Shown here one piece after another: positions 42,000-54,374 of a stretch of 64,000 nucleotides of DNA. The notes under the pieces were generated by a model that ran no database searches, was not told the origin of the DNA, and worked only from the letters and a program-made list of their open reading frames with translations. Positions within the stretch are counted from its first letter, which is position 1. Each line of letters starts with the position of its first letter. The position numbers and the translations under genes are program-made. Source of the DNA: Diabrotica undecimpunctata (lineage: Eukaryota > Arthropoda > Insecta > Coleoptera > Chrysomelidae); NCBI RefSeq assembly GCF_040954645.1, contig NC_092813.1, positions 21,769,235 through 21,833,234 on the forward strand. The letters are read 5' to 3'.

Positions 42000-42705
42000 T
42001 TGTGCCGTATTCTAATTAAGGTTAGCGATTACTTCTTTAAACGCTTCCCGTAAATTATTATAGTTTAAATTTAACTACTTTATGAAACAAATATTGCACG
42101 TCATAAATTGCAGAAATTGAAAAATTACAAAGATCTCCTGTTTACAGAGTTTCTTTTAATTTTATGTAGTTTATTATAATCCTACCGAAGGGCTTCTACT
42201 TTCTTAAACTGTTACACGACTACTCTACTCGATGTTAGTACATTTAGAGACTAAATGTTTAAGTGCATATTCATTTTAACAAAAAATAATAATAAATAAA
42301 ACGAAAACTAGCCATTTCCAAGCTTATAATAAATACTTTTTTAAGTTTGAAAATAATTAAAGCAAGTAATATAAATAACCACCATAAAATATTTAACTAC
42401 ATTAACCGAGTACCTATTTGTGAAATTTCTCGATGACTAAATTGATTGATATTTAAATAAATTTGAAGTTCCAAAACGTACCTGCTGTAAAATTTAAAAA
42501 GGAGGATTTAAGAGGAGTTTAGTTGTGTACGCAAAGAAATGTAAACGGATCCCAAAAGTGTTTTAACCTATTACGGCGTCCACTTAATCCGACGTGTTGG
42601 TCGGAGTCCACAAAAAGCGCTACCCAGATAATAATATACACGATGTACATTCGCCTGGAGTTAGTATAATACCGTTTTAGTACGGAGCCCCCATTAACCG
42701 CTAGA
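42000..42705. repeat. Dispersed ~0.7-kb repeat, partner of 52980-53723
   Basis: Shared in order: ATTACAAAGATCTCC, TATAATCCTACCGAAGG, CTTCTACTTTC, GTTGGTCGGAGTC, CTGGAGTTAGTAT and ATACCGTTTTAG, ending in TTAACCGCTAGAT and then a (TA)n array. A short hairpin (CCGT TTTAG TACGG) lies just before CTAG. Confidence 0.85.
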
Positions 42706-43077
<372 letters not shown>

Positions 43078-44154
43078 GTAATTTCAAAAGCTACAAGACT
43101 AAGTAGATTAAAATATGTTAAAATTCTTTATTTTTAAATAGTAAATGGCCAAAGTGCTGATTACAGGTGTGTCAGCCGCTGTATCTCAAACTTCAATTGG
43201 CTATATCTCTATTATTTTTCGAGCTACAACAAAAATAAAAAAATTAAAATTTTTGTTAAGAAAAAAACTACATTTTGGTATAGTACCATTTTTCACGTAT
43301 CTCTTATAGTTTTAGATATATTTTATAAAAATGTAAATTTTTAGATAATTAAAAAAAAAAGATTTTTTAATTTAAACATGATTTTTTCAAAAAATACGCA
43401 TTTTAAACAGGCTAAACTTTTAAAACTTATAAATAACACTATAATAAAATGAATTGTAGAAGATATACGTTTAATTTCAATTCTGATCGAAATAGTGTTA
43501 CTTATGCTGCTCGTTTTTTTTTTAAAGGCTAGAGTAATTCAAATTCTTTCCTTCGTATTTTACTTTGTTTTAATCGAAATAGCTTTTAACATAGCTCATT
43601 TTAAAGGTCTTTTCTAGCTCTTTAAAAAGTGTTGTATGAGTTCTTATCAAAACAGATGTCCATTTTCCGATATTTGATGTTAAATGCATCGAGTATAGTA
43701 TCCCAACAATAAAAAGTCATCTTCAAACAATTATAAATCGCTTAGTATTGTACTTATAAAACTTAATAAAAAAACAATCTCTTTGTTTTTTATAAGCTTT
43801 ATTTTTGCTCATTATAGATTTTTCAATAAAACGCTTTGTTTTTGAGTTATTCGTACAAAATCATTGGAAAACATGTTGTTTTTTGCAAAAAGTTTACTTT
43901 TTCAAGTGCGTATAACTCAAAAAGTATTAATTTAGCGAAAAAAATTTATATGACATTTTTTGTTTAAAATTTGATTCTATATCAATTCCCGGGGTTATTT
44001 TGAGTGTAAAAAGTTCAACCTCCTAGATGGGGTGCCAACCACCCCAGGGGTAGAAGCACACATTGGCACCATATAACTTATGTTTTTTGAGTAATTTACT
44101 ACCCACTGTAAAAATTTCAGATAAATCGGTGCAGTTATAAAAAATTTAAAGGGA
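43078..44154. other. No gene recognised; AT-rich
   Basis: Long A/T-rich sequence with phrases such as GTATAACTCAAAAAGT and AGTTATTCGTACAAAATCATTG, of the same style as the arms of the 11.3-14.1 kb element but not alignable to them by eye. Confidence 0.45.
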
Positions 44155-44322
44155 AAATGCCACAGTAACTGGACTACAACAGAGGCGAACGAAACTGATT
44201 CAGAAGCTGACAAAGACTTTGATGGTGGCGACGTTGGTGATGCTATTGCAACTCACAAAGATTTGCGTAAAGAAGCTAGAGAAGCTGCATCGCTTGATTT
44301 CATAAGAAATTTAGTTTCATAA
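44155..44322 (+). pseudogene. Unidentified ORF tail
   Basis: Open frame ending at 44322: KCHSNWTTTEANETDSEADK, then DFDGGDVGDAI and LRKEAREAASLDFIRNLVS. The acidic, then charged-helical composition resembles the tail of a transposase or other TE protein. I do not recognise it. Confidence 0.35.
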
Positions 44323-44457
44323 GAATTTCAATTTAAAGATAGTTTGTTTTAAATTTACATTGGTTATGTTAGATATATATGTGTGTTTCATAATAGATAT
44401 AATAAAGATAATTTCAAAAAGTGCTTACAAACTAATTCTTTGAGAACCGCGATAAAA

Positions 44458-44461
<4 letters not shown>

Positions 44462-44536
<75 letters not shown>
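44462..44536. repeat. (TA)n microsatellite
   Basis: Followed by TCTACGGCATTAAGTGAACT, as at 27431. Confidence 0.97.
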
Positions 44537-44538
<2 letters not shown>

Positions 44539-44567
44539 ACGGCATTAAGTGAACTCCGCCCATGTTA

Positions 44568-44632
44568 AAATTCAGGTTCAATTGAGCTCCGTGGTCAAGT
44601 GGATACCGATATACGGAGCTCACTTGACAATT
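44568..44632. repeat. Imperfect inverted repeat
   Basis: TCAATTGAGCTCCGT and ACGGAGCTCACTTGA, pairing over 14 of 15 positions around a ~28-nt loop. Confidence 0.65.
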
Positions 44633-44639
44633 CCGTAAT

Positions 44640-45540
44640 ATTGGTTCAGTCGATTCATCAACATGTAGAGTTTAATAATTTATAAAAAATTTTTGGAGCC
44701 CCTAAATACCCCTGTATCATAAATGTATATCGTTTAGTTCACGTGTATATATTATAGGGGTCGTTCAGATCTTTTTCATTGTATATTTGAACCATACGTT
44801 TATCGGTTTAAGTAAGCTCTGAGAGTTTGGCAACTGTGCGATTATACCGTATATTTTCAACATATACCCTGAACGGTTTATATGGGCTCCTTATTTTTAT
44901 CTACTATTTGTAGACAGTGTAATGTCATATGCATTACACTGTGTAACAGAGGATATCTTATTACCTGGTATAACTACGTACTAAAAGGTAACTGGTTCTT
45001 TAAAAAACAGGTATATAGATACAAAAGGATTTCGGCTTATTATTTAATGGAATGTTCGCTTGCATAGAAAATTTTATTTTTTCTGCATTTTTAGAAATGT
45101 TGTTTTTTTATTTAATATAATTTTATTAGTTCAATGCCGAATTCGATGTTTTTTTTTATTACAGAAATTTCGTAATGTATATTGTTTACGTGAGTATGTC
45201 TTTGTACGTTTTATGTAAGCACCCGATTAATAAAAACTACTTTTATTTCATCTACTCTTCTGCGATATCTTGTATAAAGCTTTTTTTATTATTTTAGTTC
45301 TGGTCTTATTTGTATACTCATATGATATCTCGATAGAAGGTTATCTCAAAATAAATATGGTTAAATGCTGCAATAGATATTTTTGTGTTTAAATGGGTAG
45401 TAGTGTGCACAAAAAAAAGAATGGTTAATTTGTCTATCAAGGTATATTCGGCAGCAGAAGCATATAGTGCAAGCGTCTATGTTTTAAAGGCGGAAGGACG
45501 TACGCCTCATTTTTAGCTGACAAGCTTGCGAAGAATATTA
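44640..45540. other. No gene recognised
   Basis: No motif, repeat or frame that I can support. Confidence 0.45.
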
Positions 45541-46160
45541 TTTCTGGTCCTCAATTTACCTTTTAGTTTTAAACAATGATCTGTGACTGATCTTGTGGGA
45601 TACAAACTATTTTCAAGAAATTTATAGGAAGTCTACAGTTCAACAATTTCATGACATTATTGGATGTTCAGTTTGTGAAAGCGTCTATGTTAGGGAAATT
45701 GAGGAGCGCACATGAGTTTTTCAGGGGTTTTGGCTGAAAATTGATTCATAGTTTATTTTTATTGTGCAATAATAGGTGTATCGTCTTTATAATATTAGTC
45801 CTATTATCTACCGGTATGAGTTGATCGTTTGGGTAAATGTTATACAGTGTAGGTGCTTTTATGCTACCCCAAGCAAGACCGTTTTTCATCTGCTATTCTT
45901 AACATTGAGTGATACAAAAAATATTCTCTTGTGTAGGCATACGCAAATAATATAAGTGAGTTTTTTATCTAAGGGGATATCATATAGTTTTTCGAGAAAT
46001 ATTTGGTAATTTAAGGTGTTGTAAGCGGCATTTAGATTGAAAAATACCACCCCTGATACCTGATATTTTTCGTACCCGTCTTTGATTGTATATGTAAGAT
46101 TTAGCATTTGTAATCTACATGATCTTCCCTATCCATAGCCACTTTTGTTTACAGATTTCG
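45541..46160 (-). pseudogene. Decayed Jockey/RTE-type RT fragment
   Basis: 46107-45886 reads MLNLTYTIKDGYEKYQVSGV, VFFNLNAAYNTLNYQIFLEK and LYDIPLDKKLTYIICVCLHK, an RT motif A region where the family VFVDLTAAYDTVNH has both Asp residues replaced by Asn. Downstream pieces (APTLYNIYPNDQLIP) in other frames are motif B/C neighbours. A more decayed copy is at 27.9-28.1 kb. Confidence 0.75.
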
Positions 46161-47190
46161 TAATAGTGCTCAGATCCTCAATGTAGGTAGTTGTATTATT
46201 TTTCATTAAATATGTAGATGGTGGATCCAAGCTGAACATCGTTGAAAGGTTCTCTGAAAGCTGACTGGTGTTGTCCTTTCTTACTTTGAGTTATTATTTG
46301 GTTTTTTTCCGACAGAGATAGCATGTCTATATCTATAATGTGGTTTTCAGCGATAAGCTTTATACCAAATACCCTACGTTAGGCCCTATATGTGTTTCCT
46401 GCACTAGAAATGAGTCAGATTCGTATTTAGCGCATATGTCTGATAAGTTTAAGTAAAGTAAAGTTTCTTGATCTCTAGATATACCCTTAACAGTTATATA
46501 CATATGTTATTAGAATAGTTGGTCCTAAAAAGGACCAATTTGACAAAATCATATTAAAGGGGTGACTGACGAATGAGCCGATTAATTATTTAATCATTAC
46601 CCTGGGTATGCCCGATTGTTCTGATCTTCTTAGTACTTAAATTTTCGTAAAGGCTCGTTCTTTGAACCCCGTAAGTAATGCCTAATATTTTACTTTTTAT
46701 TGAAAATTTAAATTTTACATGCCGTGTATTACTTTTTGACGATATTTCGAATCAGATTTGTATAGTAATAATTTAAGGTATTAACGAGCCTGTTTGTGGT
46801 AAATAAATAGGTTTGTGATATCGTTCGTAACTCATATATAGATAATAAAAAAATAAACAGTTAAAATAGGTGTAAAAAATTTCAACTTCATACATGGCGC
46901 CATTGTTCAGGTGATGATGGGTTTATCACAGATATCAAAGGTTACATTTTAATTCAAGGTTCTATTTGCGTATTTTCAATATTAAAAGAGTAGGAAAAGA
47001 CATGTTTATGCTTTTATTTATTTTTTAAATCTATTCTATTTTCTTTCTAGAGTTCCGTCTTCTTTGAACGACCTGTGGTCTTTTTTCAATTGGGCACTTG
47101 TCTAAGGCTATGACAAATACTTTGTCCTCTGCTATTCTACATTAATATAACTGATTCATTTTCTCTTTCTTGCAGCTATTTTATTGTTTA
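46161..47190. repeat. Dispersed duplication partner of ~28.1-29.05 kb
   Basis: Includes the hairpin at 46519-46538 and the shared CATTACCC(T/A)GGGTA(T/C)GCCCG block. No gene. Confidence 0.7.
46519..46538 (-). other. Conserved hairpin, second copy
   Basis: Identical 20-mer to 28615-28634. Confidence 0.6.
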
Positions 47191-47199
47191 TCCTGTCAA

Positions 47200-48080
47200 T
47201 CCTGTGTATCTTTTTCTTCTTCTTCTTCTTCTTTTTATATAGACATTACTCTGTCTATTTTTCAATGTGTCTCCAGTAAGTTGCCGTTCCATGGTTTTCG
47301 TGGTCTTCTTGCTGATCGTCTTCCTATTGGGTAACCGTCTCTTGCCATGTCTACTACTCCATTTGTTGTCATTCGGCTTATATGATCGTTCCATTCTACT
47401 CTTCTATTTCTTAACCAGTTCTTAATGTTCTTCACCTTGTATCTACATCGTATATCTGTACTTCTAGCTCTGTCCCATAGTGTCCTCTTACCATCAATTT
47501 TTCTAAGTGTTTTTATCTCTGTTGTTTCTAACATCCTTTTTGTCCTCTCTGTGTCAGGTCTTTATTTTATTTCTTCATATTGTTTCATTTAAGCAGCCTG
47601 CGGCTCTGTTTGCTCTATTCAGTGGATCTTCCACTTAAGTTTCGAGATTTCCGTAGCTAGATAATGTGATACCTAGATATTTAAACTCCATCACTTGTTC
47701 TATTATCTGACCTTCCAGCTCCAATTAACATATTAGTAAACTTGCTGTTGAAACCATGCATTTTGTCTCTTTTAAAGAAATTAACATGTTAAATTTTCTG
47801 GCGGTTATATGAAATTGGTGTAGCATACGTTGTAAATCATCTTCACTTTGAAGGAATAGTATTGCGTCGTCTGCATAGCAGATTATTTTAATTTGTTTTT
47901 CTCCCATTTGGTATCCTCTTTTATTTCTTACTTTTTTATTATTTCATCCATAATCCGGTTGAACAATAAAGGACTCAGGAAATCTCCCTGTCTTATCCCA
48001 TTACCAGCTTCAATAGGGTCGGTTAGTTCTTCTTCTACTTTTACTTTTATTGTGTTGTTTTGGTATATATTTTCGATTGT
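47200..48080 (-). pseudogene. Non-LTR RT C-terminal half, broken
   Basis: Minus-strand peptides IRQGDFLSPLLFNRIMDEII (near 47980), then after a frameshift MGEKQIKIICYADDAILFLQ (catalytic YADD) and FHITARKFNMLISLKETKCM, then EGQIIEQVMEFKYLGITLSS, NRANRAAGCLNETI, LETTEIKTLRKIDGK and RVEWNDHISRMTTNGVV. The tail is a (GAA)n run at 47213-47235. Several stops. Confidence 0.85.
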
Positions 48081-48229
48081 TTTGATTATTCAATGAAATT
48101 GACATTAATTTGATAGTTTTCATTTTATTAGTACTGATGGTATATAACTAGCATCTGTTGGTACTATATATCAATTTGAACATGTATAAGTAAGAGCACT
48201 CTCTTGTTAGTAATTTCAGTGTAAATTAT

Positions 48230-51023
48230 GACGAAACCAGAAGTAACCCATAATATTATCCCACACCTGAAAGGTCTGCCTCGCGGTATCTGGGAGACGC
48301 AATAATTCGCTTTTGATAGATAAAAACAAAAACCCACTAAGACGAACACAACATAAATCAAAAAAATCCGTCAACCTGTCAATAGGGACATACAATATTA
48401 GATCAATGTCTACGGATGAAAAAGTACATGAATTGGAAGAAGAATTAACAAACATAAAATGAGATATCATAGGCCTATCAGAAACTCGACGAAAAGAAGA
48501 AACCCGAATACAGCCTATGTCATACTTAAAATAAGAAGAACATCAATTAAAATTATCCAGGTATATGCCCCCATGACAGCTTATGATGACGAAGATATCG
48601 AACTATTTTATGAAGATATATCAAAGGCTATGGAAGAACATAAAAATCGTCTTATACTACTAATTCGAGATTTCAATGCCAAACTGGGTAGAAAACTAAA
48701 CAAGGAAGAAACTAAAACAGGAGATTTCGGGTATGGTCAGAGAAATGATAGAGGTGCTACTTTGATGAACTACCTAGAAGAAAAGCATCTATATGCTTTG
48801 CAATGAACTCCTTTTACAAAAAGAAGCCCCAACGAAAGTGGACATGGATCAGCCCTAATGGATCCACAAAAAATGAGATCGACTACATACTGTCCACGGA
48901 ACGATATATCATTAAAGTTGTAACAGTTCTTAACAGATTCACAACAGGTAGCGATCACTGGATGGTCAGAGCAAAAATTAGTGTTGACGGTAACTACGAA
49001 ATGAAAAAAAAATAATTAAAACCTGGGATCTAGTAGATAGAAACAAACTAGGGCAATATAAAGAGATATACAAAGACCTATTAAAAGAACAACTTACTTA
49101 AAAATTAGACAGTGATGACAAAGATATAGATGAAATAGACAACATACTTACAGCAACGATGATTACATCAGGAAAAGAAATAGCAAAAAAGGATCTAAAA
49201 AAGAACAACTATATATCAACAGAAACAAGGAAGCTTATGGATAAAAAAAGGAAGCTATAGAATATGTAGAAATCAATAAAACAATAAGCAGAATGATAAG
49301 AGAAAATAAGAGAAAAGAACAAGAAATAAAAATAGAAAAAGTAATACAAAAATATGAAATGCTTAAGACCGAAATTAGGTAAGTGTGAAATAAACAAAAT
49401 AAAAGATGAAAACGGACTAGAAACAAACATTAAAGATGACATTATAAATATTATCCACCATTTCTACTCAGAACTATATAAAACAAAAAAGGAACCACCA
49501 GAAACAATTAAAAACCAACTTAAAGCTAAAGTAAAAAATGTCAACTCAGCTACAGCCAGAAATAAGCAAATCAGAAATATAGAAAGCACTGAAAGAAATG
49601 AAAAACAACAAATCGCCTGGAAAAGATGGAATAACTGCAGATATGCTGAAATATGGTGGAAAAGTGGTAATTAACACTCTACATTCCCTTTTTAACAAGA
49701 TATTAAAAGAAAAAAGAATCCCAATCAACTGGAAGGAATCCGTAACCATTATCCTACACAAGAAAGGGGATAAAGCAGATATAAAAAAACTACCGTCCCA
49801 TAACACTCCTCAATGTAATGTATAAACTCCCAACAAAAATTTTAACCAATAGATTGACGACAAAATTCGATGGAAACCCAACAAGCTGGTTTTAGAAAGG
49901 GATTCAGCAAAAGTGACCATTTACTAAGTATGAAAATACTTATAGAACGAGCAAATGAATACCATATTCCTCTATATATAGCGTTCATACATTTCGAAAA
50001 GGCTTTCGACAGTGTCGAACATTGGGCAGTGAAAAGTTCTTTGATTAACAGCAGAATTTACAACAGATATACGGAACTAATAGCCAATATATATAAGGAA
50101 GCCAAAACAACAATTAAAGTATATGAATAAACAAAATCAATACAAATAAATAGAGGCGTGAGACAGGGTGACACAATATCACCGAAACTTTTTAATCAGG
50201 CTGTGGAAGATATTTTTAAAAGATTAGAATGGGAAGAGAAAGGTATAAAAATTTGTGGACAACACTTGAACCATCTAATATACGCTGATGACATCGCATT
50301 GATAACAGATAAATGAGAAGAATTATTTGAAATGATGAAAGAACTGGACGTAGAAGCTGGAAAGATAGGCCTTATTATGAATTACAGCAAGACCAAAATT
50401 ATAACAAATACAGATGAAAACATCACAATGAGGTTCGGACAAGATGAAGTAGAACAAGTTCAGGATTATATATATCTGGGTCAAACTATAAAACGTAACA
50501 AAAAAAACCAAACAGCAGAGATAAAAAGACGAGTTAGACTGGCATGGGCGGCATTTGGCAAACTAAGCTACATTCTTAAAAACAAAAGATATCCACAGCA
50601 TCTTAAGACTAAAGTATACAATCAATGCGTACTCCCTGTTCTAAATTATGGTTCTCAAATGTGGACATTTACAAAAACAAACATGGACATAACCATAAAA
50701 ACCCAAAGAGCAATGGAAAGACAAATGTTGCACATAAGACTAATGGATAAAAAGAGAAACAAGTGGATAAGAGAGAAAACAAAAGTGAGGGATGTTAGAC
50801 AAGAAGTTGCAAAAAGAAGACAAAAAGAAGACCAATGGAACAAAATTCTTATAAGTTGGAGACCGTGGGAATATAAACGAAGCAGAGGAAGGTCCCAAAT
50901 GAGATGGGCAGATGATATCAAGAAGCACGTGGGCTCTAGGTGGATAACTATACCGACAGACAGAGAAGAATGGAAAAGGATTGGGAAGGCCTATGTCCAA
51001 AGATGGACCGAAAAAGGCTAATT
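48230..51023 (+). pseudogene. RTE-type non-LTR element, near full-length but riddled with frameshifts
   Basis: SIGTYNIRSMSTDEKVHELE near 48370 is the endonuclease start; IKIIQVYAPMTAYDDEDIEL, RGATLMNYLEEKHLYAL, RKWTWISPNGSTKNEIDYIL and TTGSDHWMVRA follow. RT: SPGKDGITADMLKYGGKVVI, LHKKGDKADIKKLPSHNTPQ, QQAGFRKGFSKSDHLLSM, FIHFEKAFDSVEHWAVK, RGVRQGDTISPKLFNQ and YADDIALITDK (50.28 kb). The C-terminus at 50332-51021 is open (YIYLGQTIKRNKKNQTAEIK, VLPVLNYGSQMWTFTKT, RSRGRSQMRWADDIK, GKAYVQRWTEKG). Related to the 36.8-39.4 kb element but clearly older. Confidence 0.85.
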
Positions 51024-52555
51024 AGATAGAGACAGATTCTCCCCGTGTGATCTTAGTATTTCCGTTGATTGAATAGTATAGGGTATCCAATATTTTAATT
51101 AATGGTATGTCAGAGTTTTATAAATTTTATATATATTTGCAAAATGAAGAAGAAAGTTAAGCACAGGCAGTTAAACAGCTGATCTGTCAATTTAGAAGTA
51201 AGAGCAAGTACCAACTTGCTGAAAAGCATACCATACACAAAAGGGATAATAAAATGTACTACACAAACTATAGCGATATGAGCTATATATAAGCTATATA
51301 TCTATTAATTATTAGGATATACAATATTTTTTCTAATACACCTGAAACGATTGAGTGAATAATCAATTATTGACTATTAGGCAGTTAATTAGAAATGTTG
51401 GGAATACAAAAAAATCATTAAACTAGTTATTTATAGATTTTAAACAAACACTGATATAATCATAAGAATAAAACTATGAAATACCATGGCAGAACTAGGC
51501 TTACCTAATAAACTAATTAATAAAGTATCTTACTGTCGACTTATTTTCAAATGTACTGCAAAGAGCTTTAAAAAATGTGAACGAATTATTAACAGCTGTT
51601 TTGAAAACTAAATATTATGAGACGAATTGGGGATATTATATTACACAAACTAAACCGCTTGCCTACAAAAAATATTAGGAAAATATGATACGACGCGAAA
51701 GACTAATGACTTTACAGCTAATTGCCACATAAGTATCAATGTAACTATAGCTCGCAAAATGGGTTCAATTACATTGCAATTTTTAAATTTTTCGTGATAA
51801 AATGAAGTGACTGATTGTTGTTTTGAAAAGGTAAGTTGTTTTTTATTTTTGTATTCCTATCATCTGATATTGTAATATCAACAACATTTTTCATAATATA
51901 TTCTGAAATGCGCTTTCTCTTACTGATAACGAACAAAAGTTTTATTACCTTCTCGTTAATATAATTATGTAGGAATTAAGAATTTTATCTTGTTCTTACT
52001 ATAGTGCTAAAGCACAAATGTAGTCATAGTCTACCGTATTTTTTTCATAGTGGTCATAGTTTTTAATTGTAGTATAGCTTATGTGTTTATAATAACTAGT
52101 GCAGAGAAAATAATAAAAATTTTTACCCTGTGCTTTATGTTTATTATCCTTTATTGTATTGGAACATCTAGAAGTATAGCAATACATTTTAATTGTTGAA
52201 CAAAAGAGAAAATAAAAACACTTTTTGTGGTGTGCCACTTAACCATACACAAAATTGTACACAAATAGTCAAATGGTAGTAAAAGTTTCCGATATAGGCC
52301 GCCAGACGGTAGAGGCACCGCCGCGCTTTATGTCTATACTATGATTTTCATACAGTTTTCGGATCAGATTTTTTCAAGACATCAAATTACATTTTCTTTT
52401 TGTCTTTCTTTATTTAGGCTATCCGCTACTGTTTTTTTTTCAGCGTTTCTTCTTAATCTACATTAATGTTATTATATTTACAATTCTTTCTGGAACGAGC
52501 TATAATTTTTCTCAAATAACCATTTTGTGTGGTTTAGTCGCCTTAAGGTTTAGCA
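51024..52555. other. No gene; 51600-51760 is an inverted repeat of 35.57-35.71 kb
   Basis: Apart from the inverted repeat copy (ACAGCTGTTTT ... CACATAAGTATCAATGTAAC) I see no coding signal. Confidence 0.55.
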
Positions 52556-52559
52556 TGCT

Positions 52560-52860
52560 TTGTCAGATGCTCTTTAAAGTCCCTTTTAATATTAATATCG
52601 TTTGAGAAATTTTTCCCAGATACTTATATTTCGTTTTGATTTTCAATCTTCTTTTAATGTTAGTTTAAATGGTCCAGTAGTGTGTTCGTACAGTTCAGTT
52701 ATAAGCAAAATTAGGTGTTGTTGTACACCTAATTCTTTTAGTATCAGTCATAAGTGTATCCATTTGAGTCTGTCGAACGCTTTACGATAATCTATAAAAC
52801 AAATCCATAGTGGGATATTGAATTCCCTAGACTTTTATACTTTTTTTTTTGGACTATTAT
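52560..52860 (-). pseudogene. RT motif-A fragment
   Basis: Minus strand reads FIDYRKAFDRLKWIHL, then after a frameshift TPNF...LYEHTTGPFKLTLK. The FIDYRKAFD motif is RT motif A of non-LTR elements. Confidence 0.7.
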
Positions 52861-52979
52861 AATAATAGCTTTAAAATTAAATGTTTAGTGAAAATCTCTA
52901 CGCGACTTTAATGCATTAAATATTTTAATTAAAAATCGACATATCTATTGAAATTAGGCAGTAAAAAAGTATGTTATTA

Positions 52980-53719
52980 AAGATTGATTTATAAATTATT
53001 GTAGTTTAAATTCAACTACGCTATAAAACAAACATTGCATGTCATAAACTGCAGTAATCCAAAAATTACAAAGATCTCCCTGTTGTTTGAGTTTTCTTTA
53101 ATTATATTAATAGGGTAACAAGCATTATAATCCTACCGAAGGAGCTTCTACTTTCATAAACTGTTACACGATTACTCTATCCGATGTACGTACATTTATG
53201 AACTAAATGTTTTAGTGACAATGCCTTTTAATAAAAAATACTAATTAATAAAAATGGAAACTTAACTTTTCCACGTTTATAATAGACACTTTCTTATGTT
53301 TAAAAATATATTAAACAAGTAATATAAATTACCGCCTTGTTTATTAAAACTAAAAAGTAAAATAAAGTTATGTGTCGGTTAACAATTTATATTTAACTAC
53401 ATTAGCCAAATAATCCTGAAATTCCTCCATGACTAAATTGATGGATATTTAAATAAATTTCAAGTTCCAAAATGTACCAGCTGTAAAATTTGAAAATCTA
53501 CTACTAATACAATTATTGGCAACATCTCAGGAGATTAGAAGTGTACGCAAAATGGTAAATACGGATCCCACAAATGATTTATCCTGTTGTGGAGTCCACT
53601 TAATCCTACATGTTGGTCGGAGTCTAAATAAAGCGCTACTTAGATAATACTATACACGGTGTATATTCTACTGGAGTTAGTATGATACCGTTTTAGAACG
53701 GAGCTCAGATTAACCGCTA

Positions 53720-53723
<4 letters not shown>
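52980..53723. repeat. Dispersed ~0.7-kb repeat, partner of 42000-42705
   Basis: Ends CCGTTTTAGAACGGAGC, TTAACCGCTAGAT, then (TA)n. Confidence 0.85.
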
Positions 53724-53778
<55 letters not shown>

Positions 53779-53825
53779 AAAAAACACTCATTGCTCATTA
53801 AATCATTCACAAATAATACATCATC

Positions 53826-53920
<95 letters not shown>
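53724..53920. repeat. Two (TA)n arrays
   Basis: About 53724-53775 and 53829-53919, separated by a ~53-bp unique sequence. Confidence 0.95.
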
Positions 53921-53922
<2 letters not shown>

Positions 53923-54374
53923 AAACGTGGTGGTACATTATACATAATCTAATGTATGGTTATATGTATATCTTTAATAGTACCCGATTCTATGTTACGG
54001 GTTTTATATAAATATTAAACACACAGACAGCAACTTGGATCCACATAACATTGAATTTCACCACCATCGTGTTTGTAGCCATATTAAAAATTATTTTATA
54101 TCAACCCCAACCCCTTTTTCGAAAGTTGCGCCTCTACCGTCAGCTGGTATGGATAAGGTGTGGTGTGAAATTTGTGATAAAATTACAGGTATACCTGTAT
54201 TTATCAATATATAAATAATAAACATTGGTCCTCTTACTAGGTGACAAAATATATACCTACCTACAACTGATGTCATTGTAGAAATATTCACAACAATGAT
54301 ATTTAATTTCTAAGCCAAGGATTATATCCCAATCCTACCAGAATTTTCAAGTCAAAAAGATATTTCCTAGTATA
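53921..54374. other. No gene recognised
   Basis: Nothing supportable. Confidence 0.45.

Noticed and set aside
42660..42705. Helitron 3' end (hairpin followed by CTAG)
   Set aside because: The base after CTAG is A rather than T in both copies, the hairpin is only 4-5 bp, and no 5' TC end or Rep/helicase was found.
44575..44625. tRNA-like or SINE A-box (TGGTCAAGTGG)
   Set aside because: No acceptor or T-arm folding; the segment is better explained as an inverted repeat.
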